From the NCBI GenBank assembly GCA_045866275.1, contig BAAFRX010000006.1:35409-99408 (forward strand): DNA of 64,000 nt, read 5' to 3'. Under the pieces are notes generated by a model. That model saw nothing but the letters and a program-made list of their open reading frames with translations. It did not search any database and was not told where the DNA came from. Made by a program: the position numbers and the translations under genes. Positions within the stretch are counted from its first letter, which is position 1. Every line of letters starts with the position of its first letter. Of the stretch, positions 1 through 8,520 are shown in pieces. The stretch is from Sideroxyarcus sp045866275. GTDB lineage: Bacteria; Pseudomonadota; Gammaproteobacteria; Burkholderiales; Gallionellaceae.

Positions 1-199
1 CCTGCGGCCGGCTCATCGCATCGACGATCTCCTTCAGCAGCAGCGGCACACCGACGTTGGCCAGCTTGGACGCGATCAACAGCAGCACGACCGCGGTCAC
101 CCGCCATTTGAATTCGAGCAGATAGGGAACGAGACTGCGGATGGCTTTCCAGTCGCCGGGACTCAGCGGCGGAACGAAATCGGAACGGTTGTGGCGCAT
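1..199 (-). CDS. ABC transporter, ATM1/HMT1-like exporter, N-terminal fragment
   Basis: Only the first 66 codons are in the window; the gene runs off the left edge. The protein starts MRHNRSDFVPPLSPGDWKAI and continues into a first membrane helix at about residues 33-52. The sequence up to 'LLLKEIVDAM' resembles the start of half-size ABC exporters of the mitochondrial ATM1/HMT1 type, which fuse a six-helix membrane domain to an ATPase and export glutathione- or sulfur-linked compounds or metals. The ATPase part is not visible, so the family call rests on the N-terminus alone. The ATG at 197-199 is the only plausible start before the next gene. Confidence 0.6.
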   Translation of the reverse strand, partial: MRHNRSDFVPPLSPGDWKAIRSLVPYLLEFKWRVTAVVLLLIASKLANVGVPLLLKEIVDAMSRPQ

Positions 200-292
200 C
201 AAGCGGTAATTCGTGGCATGGGGCGCGCATTATAACGTCTGATTCCACCCTCCACCGGGGAACCCCGTCGTGCCACAGCCTGCCCACGCAGG

Positions 293-2341
293 CTATTCCG
301 GCCGGGCGGGACGGCCGAAGTAATAGCCCTGCGCGCAATCCACGCCGATCTCCACCAGCATTCTGGCCGTCGCCTCGTCTTCCACATATTCCGCGATGGT
401 CTTGAGACCGAACCGGTGCGCCATGCTGTTGATGTGCTCGACCATGATGCGGTCGCGTTCGTCGTGGACGATCTGCTGCACGAAGCTGCCCTCGATCTTG
501 ACGAAATCCACCGGCAGGTATTTGAGCCACAGGAAGGAGGAGAAACCACTGCCGAAATCATCCAGCGCGACGCGGATGCCGGTGCCGCGCAATTCCTCGA
601 TCGCCGCACGCACCTGGGTTATGTTCGGCAAGGCTTCGCGTTCGGTAATCTCCAGCACGATGCGCTCGCAGGGTACGCCCGCCTCACGCAGCATCTGCGG
701 GATGCCGCGCACCCAGTCGAGATCGTTGAAACTGCGCGGAAACAGGTTGAAAAAGAACAGCGCCTCGGGGTGGCGCGCGCTCACCCGCGCAAAATGCGCC
801 AGCCCCTTGCGGAACACCTCCTTGTCCAGCGCCTGCGCCATCCCCAGCGTCTCGGCCACTTCGATGAATTCGCCCGCCGGCACGATCACTTCGCCATCGC
901 GGATGCGCACCAGCACCTCGAACGCCATGACGCTGCCGTCAGACACCCTGACGATGGGCTGCAAATGCGCCTCGATACGGTCTTCGTGCAGCGCGGCGCG
1001 CAGGAAATCACCCTGTTTGAACACCGTCATCATGCTGCGGTCGGCTTCGTTGTCGGCGGTCATCACCTGGTTCTTGCCGTGCGTCTTGGCCTTGTACAAC
1101 ACGACATCCATGGAGGTATAAATCTCTTCCTCGGTCTTGCCGTCCTCGGGAAAACTTACCAGGCTAAAGCTGGCGGTACAGCGTATCTTGCCGACCGGCA
1201 ACTCGAACACCTTGTCCGCCAGCGACAGGTGCAATTTGTTCGCCACCTGCATACCGCTGGCCGCCTCGGTTTCCGGCAGCATGATGGCAAACTCGTCCCC
1301 GCCCAGGCGCGCCAGCACGTCGCCCTTGCGCAAACCGTCATGCAGCAGCGAGGTCAATTCCTCGAGCACCAGATCGCCGATGGGATGGCCGAAGGTGTCG
1401 TTGATGTACTTGAAATTGTCCAAGTCAATCATGATCACCGAAAAACTGTGCTGGTGGCGGGTGGCGCGGATGATCTCGTAGCGCAGAAAATCCTCGAACT
1501 TGCGCCGGTTGTACAGCCCGGTCAGCGGGTCGTGGGTCGAAAGTTCCTCCAGCTTCGCGTTGTAATCATGCACGGTCTTGAGCAGGCCGTTGAAATACGC
1601 CGCGAGATGCTGCAACTCGCGCAGCGGCGTGCCGAATTCGACCCGGCGCGACAAATTCAGGTCGGACGAAATTTCCCGCATCACGCCGACCAGTTGGGCG
1701 ATCGGCAGCACCAGCAGATGGCGCAACTTGAAATACAGCAGCAGGAACACCAGCGCAATGATGGACAGGGTGTAGCCGACCATCATGTTCAGCATGCCGC
1801 CGAGCGACACCTTGAGGTGGGTGACCGGATAGGTGATGTCGATCACCCCGTGCACGGCCCCGATGTGTGATTGGGTATGGCAGGCGAGGCACTCGGCCGT
1901 TGCATGCACCGGGTAGAGGTAACGGATCGAGTGCGCATCCGGAATGAGCAATACTTCATTGCCCTCGCGCAGGGCACGCTGCACGACCGCATCCCGCGCC
2001 ACTTCATCCGCCTCGTGCGGCATGGCGCCGAATTGCGCCGCAACCACGGCGCCACGATAAATTCTGATCTTGAGGTCGGGGAACTGTGCGTTCAGGCGCG
2101 TGATGGCTTCGTTGATCTCGGCCTTGCTCCAGCCCTTGCGCATCGCGGAATACAGGCTCTGGAACACCAGTTGCGAGGTCTGCCGCGCTTCCTCGCGCGA
2201 CAGTTCATGCACGGCGCGGTCGCGCATCAGGCTGGACATGCCGAACACCAGCAGAAAAGACAGAAAAAGTGCGATCAGCGACAAGACGAGCAACAGCCGT
2301 CCCAGCGAAATCTGCTTTACCAAGCCAAACAGATAGGCCAT
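293..2341 (-). CDS. Membrane GGDEF/EAL-type protein with periplasmic c-type haem motif
   Basis: A 682-residue cyclic-di-GMP signalling protein. Membrane helices at about residues 12-34 and 183-203 bracket a periplasmic sensor region of about 150 residues that contains CLACH (residues 151-155), a CxxCH motif for covalent haem c. A HAMP-like linker follows, then a diguanylate cyclase domain with intact LGGDEF (346-351), then an EAL-type phosphodiesterase domain. The EAL signature is FEVLVR, so the central alanine is valine. Other EAL landmarks are present: HLQPI, EITER, DDFGSG, TIAEYVED and QGYYFGRP. Covalent haem attachment would need export of this loop and a cytochrome c maturation system. 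Redox or gas sensing is inferred from the motif. Whether the net activity is synthesis or hydrolysis cannot be read from sequence. Confidence 0.9.
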   Translation of the reverse strand: MAYLFGLVKQISLGRLLLVLSLIALFLSFLLVFGMSSLMRDRAVHELSREEARQTSQLVFQSLYSAMRKGWSKAEINEAITRLNAQFPDLKIRIYRGAVVAAQFGAMPHEADEVARDAVVQRALREGNEVLLIPDAHSIRYLYPVHATAECLACHTQSHIGAVHGVIDITYPVTHLKVSLGGMLNMMVGYTLSIIALVFLLLYFKLRHLLVLPIAQLVGVMREISSDLNLSRRVEFGTPLRELQHLAAYFNGLLKTVHDYNAKLEELSTHDPLTGLYNRRKFEDFLRYEIIRATRHQHSFSVIMIDLDNFKYINDTFGHPIGDLVLEELTSLLHDGLRKGDVLARLGGDEFAIMLPETEAASGMQVANKLHLSLADKVFELPVGKIRCTASFSLVSFPEDGKTEEEIYTSMDVVLYKAKTHGKNQVMTADNEADRSMMTVFKQGDFLRAALHEDRIEAHLQPIVRVSDGSVMAFEVLVRIRDGEVIVPAGEFIEVAETLGMAQALDKEVFRKGLAHFARVSARHPEALFFFNLFPRSFNDLDWVRGIPQMLREAGVPCERIVLEITEREALPNITQVRAAIEELRGTGIRVALDDFGSGFSSFLWLKYLPVDFVKIEGSFVQQIVHDERDRIMVEHINSMAHRFGLKTIAEYVEDEATARMLVEIGVDCAQGYYFGRPARPE

Positions 2342-2455
2342 GCCCCGGGCTCCCTTTGCCGCTTATCGGCGCCTTGATTATTGGAGGCGCAATACTAGCA
2401 TTGGCGACATGGTTTTGCGCAAAGGAAACATTCTTTTTGCATGAATTATCCGGGT

Positions 2456-3613
2456 TCAATGCGGCTGGCGCACCAGCAGATGGACCAGCATGCGGATGAC
2501 GCCATAGCTCACCAGGGACAGCAACGCGACCAGGGGCGAGCGGCGGACCATCTCCACCCGTCGCGCATCGGACTTGACCGCGCGCAGCACCTGTTTTCGC
2601 AAGTCGCGCGCAAACGGCTCATCGCGCACCGAGAGATTCGCCTCGCGCGCCAGCAACAGGCTGAACGGATCGAGATTGGACGAGCCGACGGTCGCCCACT
2701 GGCCGTCCACCACGGCGACTTTGGCGTGCAGATAACTGGCGCGGTATTCGTAAATCTCGATCCCGGCCCGCAGCAACTGGCCGTGCAAGGCGAGCGTGGC
2801 GTAATGCTGCAACCGGTATTCCACCCGGCCCTGCAGCAACAGCACGACGCGCACCCCGCGCCGCGCCGCCTGTTGCAGGGCGTGGCGGAGGGCGAAGCCC
2901 GGCAGAAAATACGCGTGCGCCAGCACGATCTCGCGCTCGGCCTGGCGTATGGCTTGCAGATAGGCCTGCTCGATGTCGTGCCGGTGGCGCAGGTTGTCGC
3001 GCAACAGCAAACTGACCGCAGCGCGGCCGGTGGATCGATCGGGCGTGCGCAAGCGCGCGCGCCAATGGCCGATGCGTTTTTTCAAGGTCGCGCGGCTGAG
3101 ACTGAACCATAGGCGGCGCATCGCCTCCTCCACCTCGTGCACCAGGCGGCCCTGTACCCGGACGGCGAAATCAAGACGCGGCATGTCGATGTCTGCGCTT
3201 TCCGGGATGTCGTTGATGATGTTGATACCGCCGATATAGGCGATCTTGCTGTCGACCACCGCCAGCTTGCGATGCATGCGGCGCAAGCGATGGCGGCGCA
3301 GCCGGAACTGGCCGCGCTCGCGGCGGAACCATTGCACCTCGACGCCGGCCATGCGCAATTCATCCGTCCAGTCCTGCGGCAGATCGGCCGAACCGAATCC
3401 GTCCAGCACCAGGCGCACCGCCAGTTGCCGCTGCGCTGCGCGTTGCAGGGCCTGCATCACCATGCGTCCGGTCTCGTCGGCGGCGAAGATATAGGTTTCC
3501 AGATGCACCACATGCTGCGCCGCATCGATGTCGGCACAAAGCTGCGGAAAGAAGCGCTCCCCGTTCTGCAGCAGGGTGAGACTGTGCCCGCCGACGCGGA
3601 AGGTGTCTTTCAT
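2456..3613 (-). CDS. clsB: Cardiolipin synthase B-like phospholipase D family protein
   Basis: A 385-residue protein with two HKD phospholipase D motifs: MHRKLAVVDSKIAYIGG in the first half and LHAKVAVVDGQWATVGSSN in the second. Together these form the transphosphatidylase active site used to join phosphatidylglycerol units or similar lipids into cardiolipin. The C-terminus (SLVSYGVIRMLVHLLV) is hydrophobic and probably binds the membrane. The start chosen is the ATG at 3611-3613, which overlaps the TGA of the upstream endonuclease-like gene as ATGA; a longer in-frame extension would run through that gene. EEP-domain and clsB genes are often neighbours, as in the E. coli ybhP-clsB pair, which supports the call. 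Confidence 0.85.
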   Translation of the reverse strand: MKDTFRVGGHSLTLLQNGERFFPQLCADIDAAQHVVHLETYIFAADETGRMVMQALQRAAQRQLAVRLVLDGFGSADLPQDWTDELRMAGVEVQWFRRERGQFRLRRHRLRRMHRKLAVVDSKIAYIGGINIINDIPESADIDMPRLDFAVRVQGRLVHEVEEAMRRLWFSLSRATLKKRIGHWRARLRTPDRSTGRAAVSLLLRDNLRHRHDIEQAYLQAIRQAEREIVLAHAYFLPGFALRHALQQAARRGVRVVLLLQGRVEYRLQHYATLALHGQLLRAGIEIYEYRASYLHAKVAVVDGQWATVGSSNLDPFSLLLAREANLSVRDEPFARDLRKQVLRAVKSDARRVEMVRRSPLVALLSLVSYGVIRMLVHLLVRQPH

Positions 3614-4338
3614 CGTTTCTTCAATTGCGCCAGCAGCGCCGCGTGATCGGAGGCCTTTCGTCCGCCCCGCACCTGGCACTGCACCAGGTCGAAACCGCGC
3701 ATGTAGATGCGGTCGAGTTTCAGCAGCGGCAGGGCCGAAGGGAAACTGCGCGCCGGTTTGCCGTGCTGCAGGCAAAACACATCCTGCACGCCCAGCGCGG
3801 CATCCAGACCCGCACTCAACTGGCCGCGCCAGTCATTGAAATCGCCGGCGATCAACAGCGGCGCGGTGGCCGGTATCGCCGCCTGCGCATACCCGATCAG
3901 CGCCTGCAATTGGGCGCGGCGCCCGCGCGCGAACAGGCCGAAGTGCGTGCACAGGCAATGCACGCGCCGCCCCTCGATATCGATCTCGCAATGCAACAGG
4001 CCGCGCTGCTCGAAACGGTGCGCGGACACATCGGTATTGTGCGTCAGGACAATGGGGAAACGGCTGAGAATGGCGTTGCCGTGGTGCCCGGCCTCGTACA
4101 CCGAATTCATTCCGTAAGCGTGATGCAGCCAGAACGGGTCGGCCAGAAACTCGTGCTGCGGCATGTCGGGATAATCCGCATGCTGTTGCGCGTGACCGGC
4201 ATGCTCGCCCTGCACCTCCTGCAAGAACACGAGGTCCGCGTCCAGTTCGCGCAGGCGCTCGCGCAGTTCATGCAGCACCACGCGCCGGTTGAACGGCGAG
4301 AATCCCTTGTGGATGTTGTAGGTGGCGACCTTGAGCAT
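3610..4338 (-). CDS. Endonuclease/exonuclease/phosphatase family protein (YbhP-like)
   Basis: A 242-residue protein of the EEP fold. It begins MLKVATYNIHKG, the usual TYNIH strand with a metal-binding asparagine. It then has FLQEVQ (catalytic glutamate), IAGDFNDW (Asp/Asn pair) and a C-terminal SDHAAL (catalytic His/Asp). These residues act on phosphodiester or phosphomonoester bonds with a divalent metal. The exact substrate is not known: members range from DNA-repair nucleases to lipid phosphatases. The position directly before clsB with a 4-nt overlap hints at a lipid-related role, which is inference. It follows nadA by 18 nt and belongs to the same minus-strand transcript. Confidence 0.8.
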   Translation of the reverse strand: MLKVATYNIHKGFSPFNRRVVLHELRERLRELDADLVFLQEVQGEHAGHAQQHADYPDMPQHEFLADPFWLHHAYGMNSVYEAGHHGNAILSRFPIVLTHNTDVSAHRFEQRGLLHCEIDIEGRRVHCLCTHFGLFARGRRAQLQALIGYAQAAIPATAPLLIAGDFNDWRGQLSAGLDAALGVQDVFCLQHGKPARSFPSALPLLKLDRIYMRGFDLVQCQVRGGRKASDHAALLAQLKKR

Positions 4339-4356
4339 GAGGTTTCCATGAATGAA

Positions 4357-5454
4357 TCAGGCGTTGCCGATCCCGCGGGTCGGCAACTTGATCTGTCGCG
4401 CAAAATCCAGCATGCGCTCGATCGGACGCACCGCGCGCGGAATGATGGCCGGATCGACGAACACCTCGTTCTTTCCGGTCTCCAGCACCTCGGCCAGGTT
4501 TTGCAGCCCGTTCATCGCCATCCACGGGCAGTGGCTGCAACTGGTGCAGGTGGCGCCAACTCCGGCGGTGGGGGCTTCCAGGAAAATTTTGTCCGGACAC
4601 AGCGTGCGCATCTTGTGCAGGATGCCGTTGTCGGTGGCGACGATGAATTCCTTTGCGTTGGAATTTTGCGCAGCCTTGATCAGTTGCGTGGTGGAACCCA
4701 CCACGTCCGCCAGCTGCACCACCGCACGCGGCGATTCCGGATGCACCAGCACCAAGGCATCCGGATGCTGCGCTTTCAATTCCTGCAACTCTCTGGATTT
4801 GTATTCGTCATGCACGATGCACGAACCCTGCCATAGCAGCATGTCGGCACCGGTCTGTTCCTGCACGTAGCTGCCGAGGTGTCGATCCGGCGCCCACAGA
4901 ATTTTCTTCCCCTGCTCGTGCAGGTGCTTGACCACCGGCAAGGCGATGGAGCTGGTCACCATCCAGTCGGCGCGCGCCTTCACCGCCGCGCTGGTATTGG
5001 CGTACACCACCACCACACGGTCGGGATGCGCATCGCAGAAGGCCGCGAACTCGTCCGCCGGACAACCCAGATCGAGCGAACACTCGGCATCGAGATCGGG
5101 CATCAGCACGCGCTTCTCCGGATTGAGGATTTTGGCGGTCTCGCCCATGAAGCGCACACCGGCCACAACGATCGTCCTGGCCGGATGCTGATGGCCGAAG
5201 TTCGCCATGTCCAGCGAATCGGAGACGATGCCGCCGGTTGCCTCAGCCAGGTCCTGCAGGTCGGGATGCACGTAGTAGTGCGCCACCAGCACCGCATCCT
5301 GTTCCTTCAACATGCGCTTGATGCGCGCGATCAGCGCGGCTTTTTCGCCCGCTTCCGGTTCGCCGGGTTTTCTGGCCCACGCCTGCGCGATGCTGCAACC
5401 TGTCTGCGCTGCATCGGGATGCTCATAGGCGACGGGGATGATGTTTTCAGGCAT
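4357..5454 (-). CDS. nadA: Quinolinate synthase
   Basis: NadA condenses iminoaspartate with dihydroxyacetone phosphate to quinolinate in NAD synthesis, using a 4Fe-4S cluster. The 365-residue protein carries the three expected cluster-cysteine regions: AECSLDLGCP, LLWQGSCIVHDEY and CTSCSHCPWM. The early substrate region VAHYYVHPDLQDLAE is also present. The ATG at 5452-5454 was chosen because the upstream codons belong to the end of nudB, whose stop overlaps this start by 8 nt. nadB and nadC are not in the window. Confidence 0.93.
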   Translation of the reverse strand: MPENIIPVAYEHPDAAQTGCSIAQAWARKPGEPEAGEKAALIARIKRMLKEQDAVLVAHYYVHPDLQDLAEATGGIVSDSLDMANFGHQHPARTIVVAGVRFMGETAKILNPEKRVLMPDLDAECSLDLGCPADEFAAFCDAHPDRVVVVYANTSAAVKARADWMVTSSIALPVVKHLHEQGKKILWAPDRHLGSYVQEQTGADMLLWQGSCIVHDEYKSRELQELKAQHPDALVLVHPESPRAVVQLADVVGSTTQLIKAAQNSNAKEFIVATDNGILHKMRTLCPDKIFLEAPTAGVGATCTSCSHCPWMAMNGLQNLAEVLETGKNEVFVDPAIIPRAVRPIERMLDFARQIKLPTRGIGNA

Positions 5455-5899
5455 GGTGTTCGCGTTCCGGTAATTGCAATATCGCCGCCCGGTTGCTCGG
5501 CGAAAAAACGGTGTCCGCCGCCTGTCGCCACGGCAGCCACACAAAATTCAGATGCTCGCGCGGGGCGAGGCGCACCGCAACATCGCGCGGCACTTGCAAC
5601 CCGAACACATGCTCGGTGTTGCGCGTCACCCCCGGCGGATAACGGTGGCGCCAGTGCGGATAGATCTCGTACTCGTTCTGCTGCTGCCAGTCGCGCAGGT
5701 CATGGCGCGCCGCATCCAGCCCGGTCTCCTCCTGCACCTCGCGCAGCGCGGTCTCGCGCAGGGTCTCGTCGCCGTCGCGGCTGCCGGTCACGGATTGCCA
5801 ATAGCCGGGATGGTCGGCGCGCTCCAGCAGCAGCACATCAAGCGCCGCGCTGTAGATGACGACCAGGACCGAGATGGGTTGCTTGTTGCCGGATTTCAA
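5447..5899 (-). CDS. nudB: Dihydroneopterin triphosphate pyrophosphatase (Nudix)
   Basis: NudB removes pyrophosphate from dihydroneopterin triphosphate in folate synthesis. The Nudix box is complete: a G-x5-E start at GSRDGDE, then REVQEETGL. Conserved YWQSVTGS and HRYPPGVTRNTEH stretches match the E. coli protein. No ATG fits the family start. The best start is TTG at 5897-5899 (LKSGNKQPISVLVVIY), which overlaps the TGA of barstar as TTGA and gives 150 residues, the same length as E. coli NudB. Translation is therefore probably coupled to the barstar gene. Confidence 0.87.
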   Translation of the reverse strand: MKSGNKQPISVLVVIYSAALDVLLLERADHPGYWQSVTGSRDGDETLRETALREVQEETGLDAARHDLRDWQQQNEYEIYPHWRHRYPPGVTRNTEHVFGLQVPRDVAVRLAPREHLNFVWLPWRQAADTVFSPSNRAAILQLPEREHHA

Positions 5900-6303
5900 G
5901 CGATGAACACCCAGAAAGGTTTGCCCTGGGATTTCCAGTAACTGACCGTGTCGGCGAAAATTTGCCTGACTGCAACCTGATCCGCCTCGTCCAGGTGCAA
6001 CGACTCGCCGCCGTTGCAGAGGAGCAGCACATAGCCCTTGCCGTTGTCGCACGTCCACGTCAGATCGCCCAGCGCATCGGCCAAAGCGTCCAGGTTGTGG
6101 CCGAACCAGTCCGGCGCATGGAGCGCCTTGGCCACGGCGGCGAGAAATTCTCCTTTGCCCTGCACCTCGGCCAGATCGACTTCAAAGAAACACAGTTCGG
6201 ACAAATCCACATTGCCGCGCAACACTTCGACCGGGCAACTCAAACGGTACACGCCGGCCTCCCCCAAGTTCTGCAAACGTTCACACAAGTCGCTCATGCT
6301 CAC
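5896..6303 (-). CDS. Barstar-family RNase inhibitor
   Basis: A 135-residue acidic protein matching the barstar fold. It has the hallmark segment APDWFGHNLDALADALGDL, in which the aromatic and Asp/Asn residues of the helix plug the RNase active site, followed by a strand ending in YVLLLCNG. Barstar proteins bind extracellular RNases inside the cell before they are secreted. It overlaps the RNase gene by 4 nt upstream (ATGA at 6300-6303) and nudB downstream, so all are probably translated from one message. The in-frame second ATG (MSD) two codons later is an alternative start. Confidence 0.87.
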   Translation of the reverse strand: MSMSDLCERLQNLGEAGVYRLSCPVEVLRGNVDLSELCFFEVDLAEVQGKGEFLAAVAKALHAPDWFGHNLDALADALGDLTWTCDNGKGYVLLLCNGGESLHLDEADQVAVRQIFADTVSYWKSQGKPFWVFIA

Positions 6304-6665
6304 TCCTTGATGCGTTTGAAACTGCGGTAATGGTCATCGCTGTAATAACACTCCGGCACCACGCCGCACACGATACGCCGTGCGCCGCGATGACGCACGC
6401 CCGGCGTGGGAACGGTGTATTCGTGGTAGTAACCGCGGGGGTGTAGCGGCAACCTGTGCTCGTAATTGCCGAACACCACGCCATCGCGCGGATAAGGAAA
6501 GGGACCGCCCTGTTTGATGCGTTGCAACGTCGCACGTGCTTCCCGTGGAAGCTCGGCGAGCGCAATGGCGGACAGGGCGACTGTTTCATGCGCGGGTGCG
6601 TTGCGCGCCTGCACAAATGACAAGCACAGCAGCAACCCAGACAACAGCCACCACCGTGCTTTCAT
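6300..6665 (-). CDS. Secreted barnase-like guanyl-specific ribonuclease
   Basis: A 121-residue protein with a signal peptide (MKARWWLLSGLLLCLSFVQA) followed by a small RNase of the N1/T1/barnase family. Family landmarks are FPYPRDGVVFGNYEHRLP, the catalytic Glu in YYHEYTVPTPG, the Arg in GARRIV and the His in DDHYRSF. The ATG at 6663-6665 is preferred over one four codons upstream because an AGGA lies about 11 nt before it and it begins a clean signal peptide. It starts 14 nt after the aspS stop and overlaps the barstar gene by 4 nt, a toxin-immunity order. Export to the periplasm or medium is inferred; nutrient scavenging or competition are both possible roles. Confidence 0.85.
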   Translation of the reverse strand: MKARWWLLSGLLLCLSFVQARNAPAHETVALSAIALAELPREARATLQRIKQGGPFPYPRDGVVFGNYEHRLPLHPRGYYHEYTVPTPGVRHRGARRIVCGVVPECYYSDDHYRSFKRIKE

Positions 6666-6678
6666 CGCGCAGCGCATC

Positions 6679-8475
6679 CTATTCTTTGGGGGCTTCGACC
6701 ACCGCCGGTTGGCGCAAACGGATATGCAGCTCGCGCAACTGCTTCTCGTCCACCGGGCTCGGTGCCTGGGTCAACAGACACTGCGCGCGCTGGGTCTTGG
6801 GGAAGGCGATCACGTCGCGGATGGATTCGGCACCGGTCATCATGGTGACGATGCGGTCCAGACCGAAGGCCAGGCCGCCGTGCGGCGGTGCGCCGTATTG
6901 CAGCGCATCAAGCAGGAAGCCGAACTTGAGCTGCGCTTCTTCCGCGCCGATGTTGAGCGCGCGGAACACCAGACTCTGCACTTCTTCTTTGTGGATACGG
7001 ATGGAACCGCCGCCGATCTCCGAGCCGTTCAACGCCAGGTCGTAGGCCTTGGCCAGGCACTTGCCGGGATCGGTTTCGAGGAATTGCAGGTGCTCGTCTT
7101 TGGGCGCGGTGAACGGGTGGTGACAGGCGTTCCAGCGCTTCGCTTCGTCGTCGTATTCGAACATAGGGAAGTCCACGACCCACAGCGGCTCCCACGCCTT
7201 GCCGTTGGTGTAACCCTTCTCATGGCCGATCTTTGTACGCAGGGCACCCAGCGCGTCGTTGACGATCTTGGTCTTGTCCGCGCCGAAGAAGATGATGTCG
7301 CCGTTCTGGGCATCGGTGCGCTCGATGATGGTCTTCAGCGCAGTTTCGTGCAGGTTCTTGACGATGGGCGATTGCAGGCCATGCTCGTTCAACTGCGTGA
7401 TGTCGTTGACCTTGATGTAGGCCAGCCCCTTGGCGCCGTAGATGGAAACGAATTTGGTGTAGTCATCGATCTCGCCGCGCGTGAACGCGCCGCCGTTGGG
7501 CACGCGCAAGGCCGCCACGCGGCCATTCTCGGAATTTGCCACCCCCGCGAACACCTTGAACGCCACATCCTTCATCGCATCGGTGACGTCGGTGATTTCC
7601 AGCGTCACGCGCAGATCGGGCTTGTCGGAGCCGAAACGCCCCATCGCTTCGGCATAGCTCATGCGCGGGAAGGGATTAGGCAGCGCAACATTCAACGCTT
7701 CCTTGAACACGGTGCGGATCAGTTCTTCCATCAGCGCCATGATCTGCTCTTCGCCCATGAACGAGGTTTCGATATCCACCTGGGTGAATTCGGGCTGGCG
7801 GTCGGCGCGCAGGTCTTCGTCGCGGAAACACTTGGTGATCTGGTAGTAGCGGTCGAAGCCCGCCACCATCAGCATCTGCTTGAACAACTGGGGCGACTGC
7901 GGCAGCGCGAAGAATTCACCCGCATGCACGCGCGACGGCACCAGGTAGTCACGCGCGCCTTCTGGCGTGGACTTGGTCAGCATCGGCGTCTCGATGTCGA
8001 TGAAACCGGCATCGTCCAGAAAGCGGCGGAACGCGCGCGCGGTCTGGTAGCGCAGGATCATGTTCTTCTGCATCTGCGGACGGCGCAGGTCGATCACGCG
8101 ATGGGTCAGGCGCACGTTCTCGGACAGATTCTCGTCGTCCAACTGGAATGGCGGCGTGACCGCGACATTCAGCACTTCGATCTCCTGGCACAGCAGCTCG
8201 ATCTCGCCGCTGGGCAGGTTCTTGTTTTCGGTGCCTTCCGGACGGCGGCGCACGCGGCCGGTGACCTTGAGCACGAATTCGTTGCGTACCGATTCGGCGA
8301 TGGCGAACATGTCGGCGCGGTCCGGGTCGCACACCACCTGCGCCAACCCTTCGCGGTCGCGCAGGTCGATGAAGATCACCCCGCCATGGTCGCGGCGGCG
8401 ATGGGCCCAGCCGCACAGGGTGACGGTGTTGCCAAGATGATTAACGTTGAGTTGTCCGCAGTAATGAGTTCGCAT
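6679..8475 (-). CDS. aspS: Aspartyl-tRNA synthetase
   Basis: A class II synthetase of 598 residues that charges tRNA-Asp, and probably tRNA-Asn if the cell uses the amidotransferase route. The N-terminal OB domain begins MRTHYCGQLN with GWAHRRRDHGGVIFIDLRD. Motif 2 shows FRDEDLRADRQPEFTQ and motif 3 shows GGLAFGLDRIV near the C-terminus. The bacterial GAD insertion lies between them. The ATG at 8473-8475 matches the family start; a longer reading frame upstream has no matching residues and runs into a repeat element. It heads the part of the operon that includes the RNase and barstar genes. Confidence 0.96.
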   Translation of the reverse strand: MRTHYCGQLNVNHLGNTVTLCGWAHRRRDHGGVIFIDLRDREGLAQVVCDPDRADMFAIAESVRNEFVLKVTGRVRRRPEGTENKNLPSGEIELLCQEIEVLNVAVTPPFQLDDENLSENVRLTHRVIDLRRPQMQKNMILRYQTARAFRRFLDDAGFIDIETPMLTKSTPEGARDYLVPSRVHAGEFFALPQSPQLFKQMLMVAGFDRYYQITKCFRDEDLRADRQPEFTQVDIETSFMGEEQIMALMEELIRTVFKEALNVALPNPFPRMSYAEAMGRFGSDKPDLRVTLEITDVTDAMKDVAFKVFAGVANSENGRVAALRVPNGGAFTRGEIDDYTKFVSIYGAKGLAYIKVNDITQLNEHGLQSPIVKNLHETALKTIIERTDAQNGDIIFFGADKTKIVNDALGALRTKIGHEKGYTNGKAWEPLWVVDFPMFEYDDEAKRWNACHHPFTAPKDEHLQFLETDPGKCLAKAYDLALNGSEIGGGSIRIHKEEVQSLVFRALNIGAEEAQLKFGFLLDALQYGAPPHGGLAFGLDRIVTMMTGAESIRDVIAFPKTQRAQCLLTQAPSPVDEKQLRELHIRLRQPAVVEAPKE

Positions 8476-8520
8476 AGTGAGATAGAGAAACTGAAAAAAT
8501 ACAAAAGAAAAAAGCTTATT

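Noticed and set aside
416..1870. Open frame of 484 codons opposite the GGDEF/EAL gene
   Set aside because: Antisense shadow; His- and Gln-rich translation typical of reversed G+C-rich coding DNA.
3613..3775. Longer clsB start at 3775
   Set aside because: The added residues lie wholly within the upstream EEP-family gene and do not match the family; the ATGA overlap start is better.
5455..5544. Longer nadA start at 5544
   Set aside because: It would overlap nudB by about 100 nt with no matching residues; homology begins at 5454.
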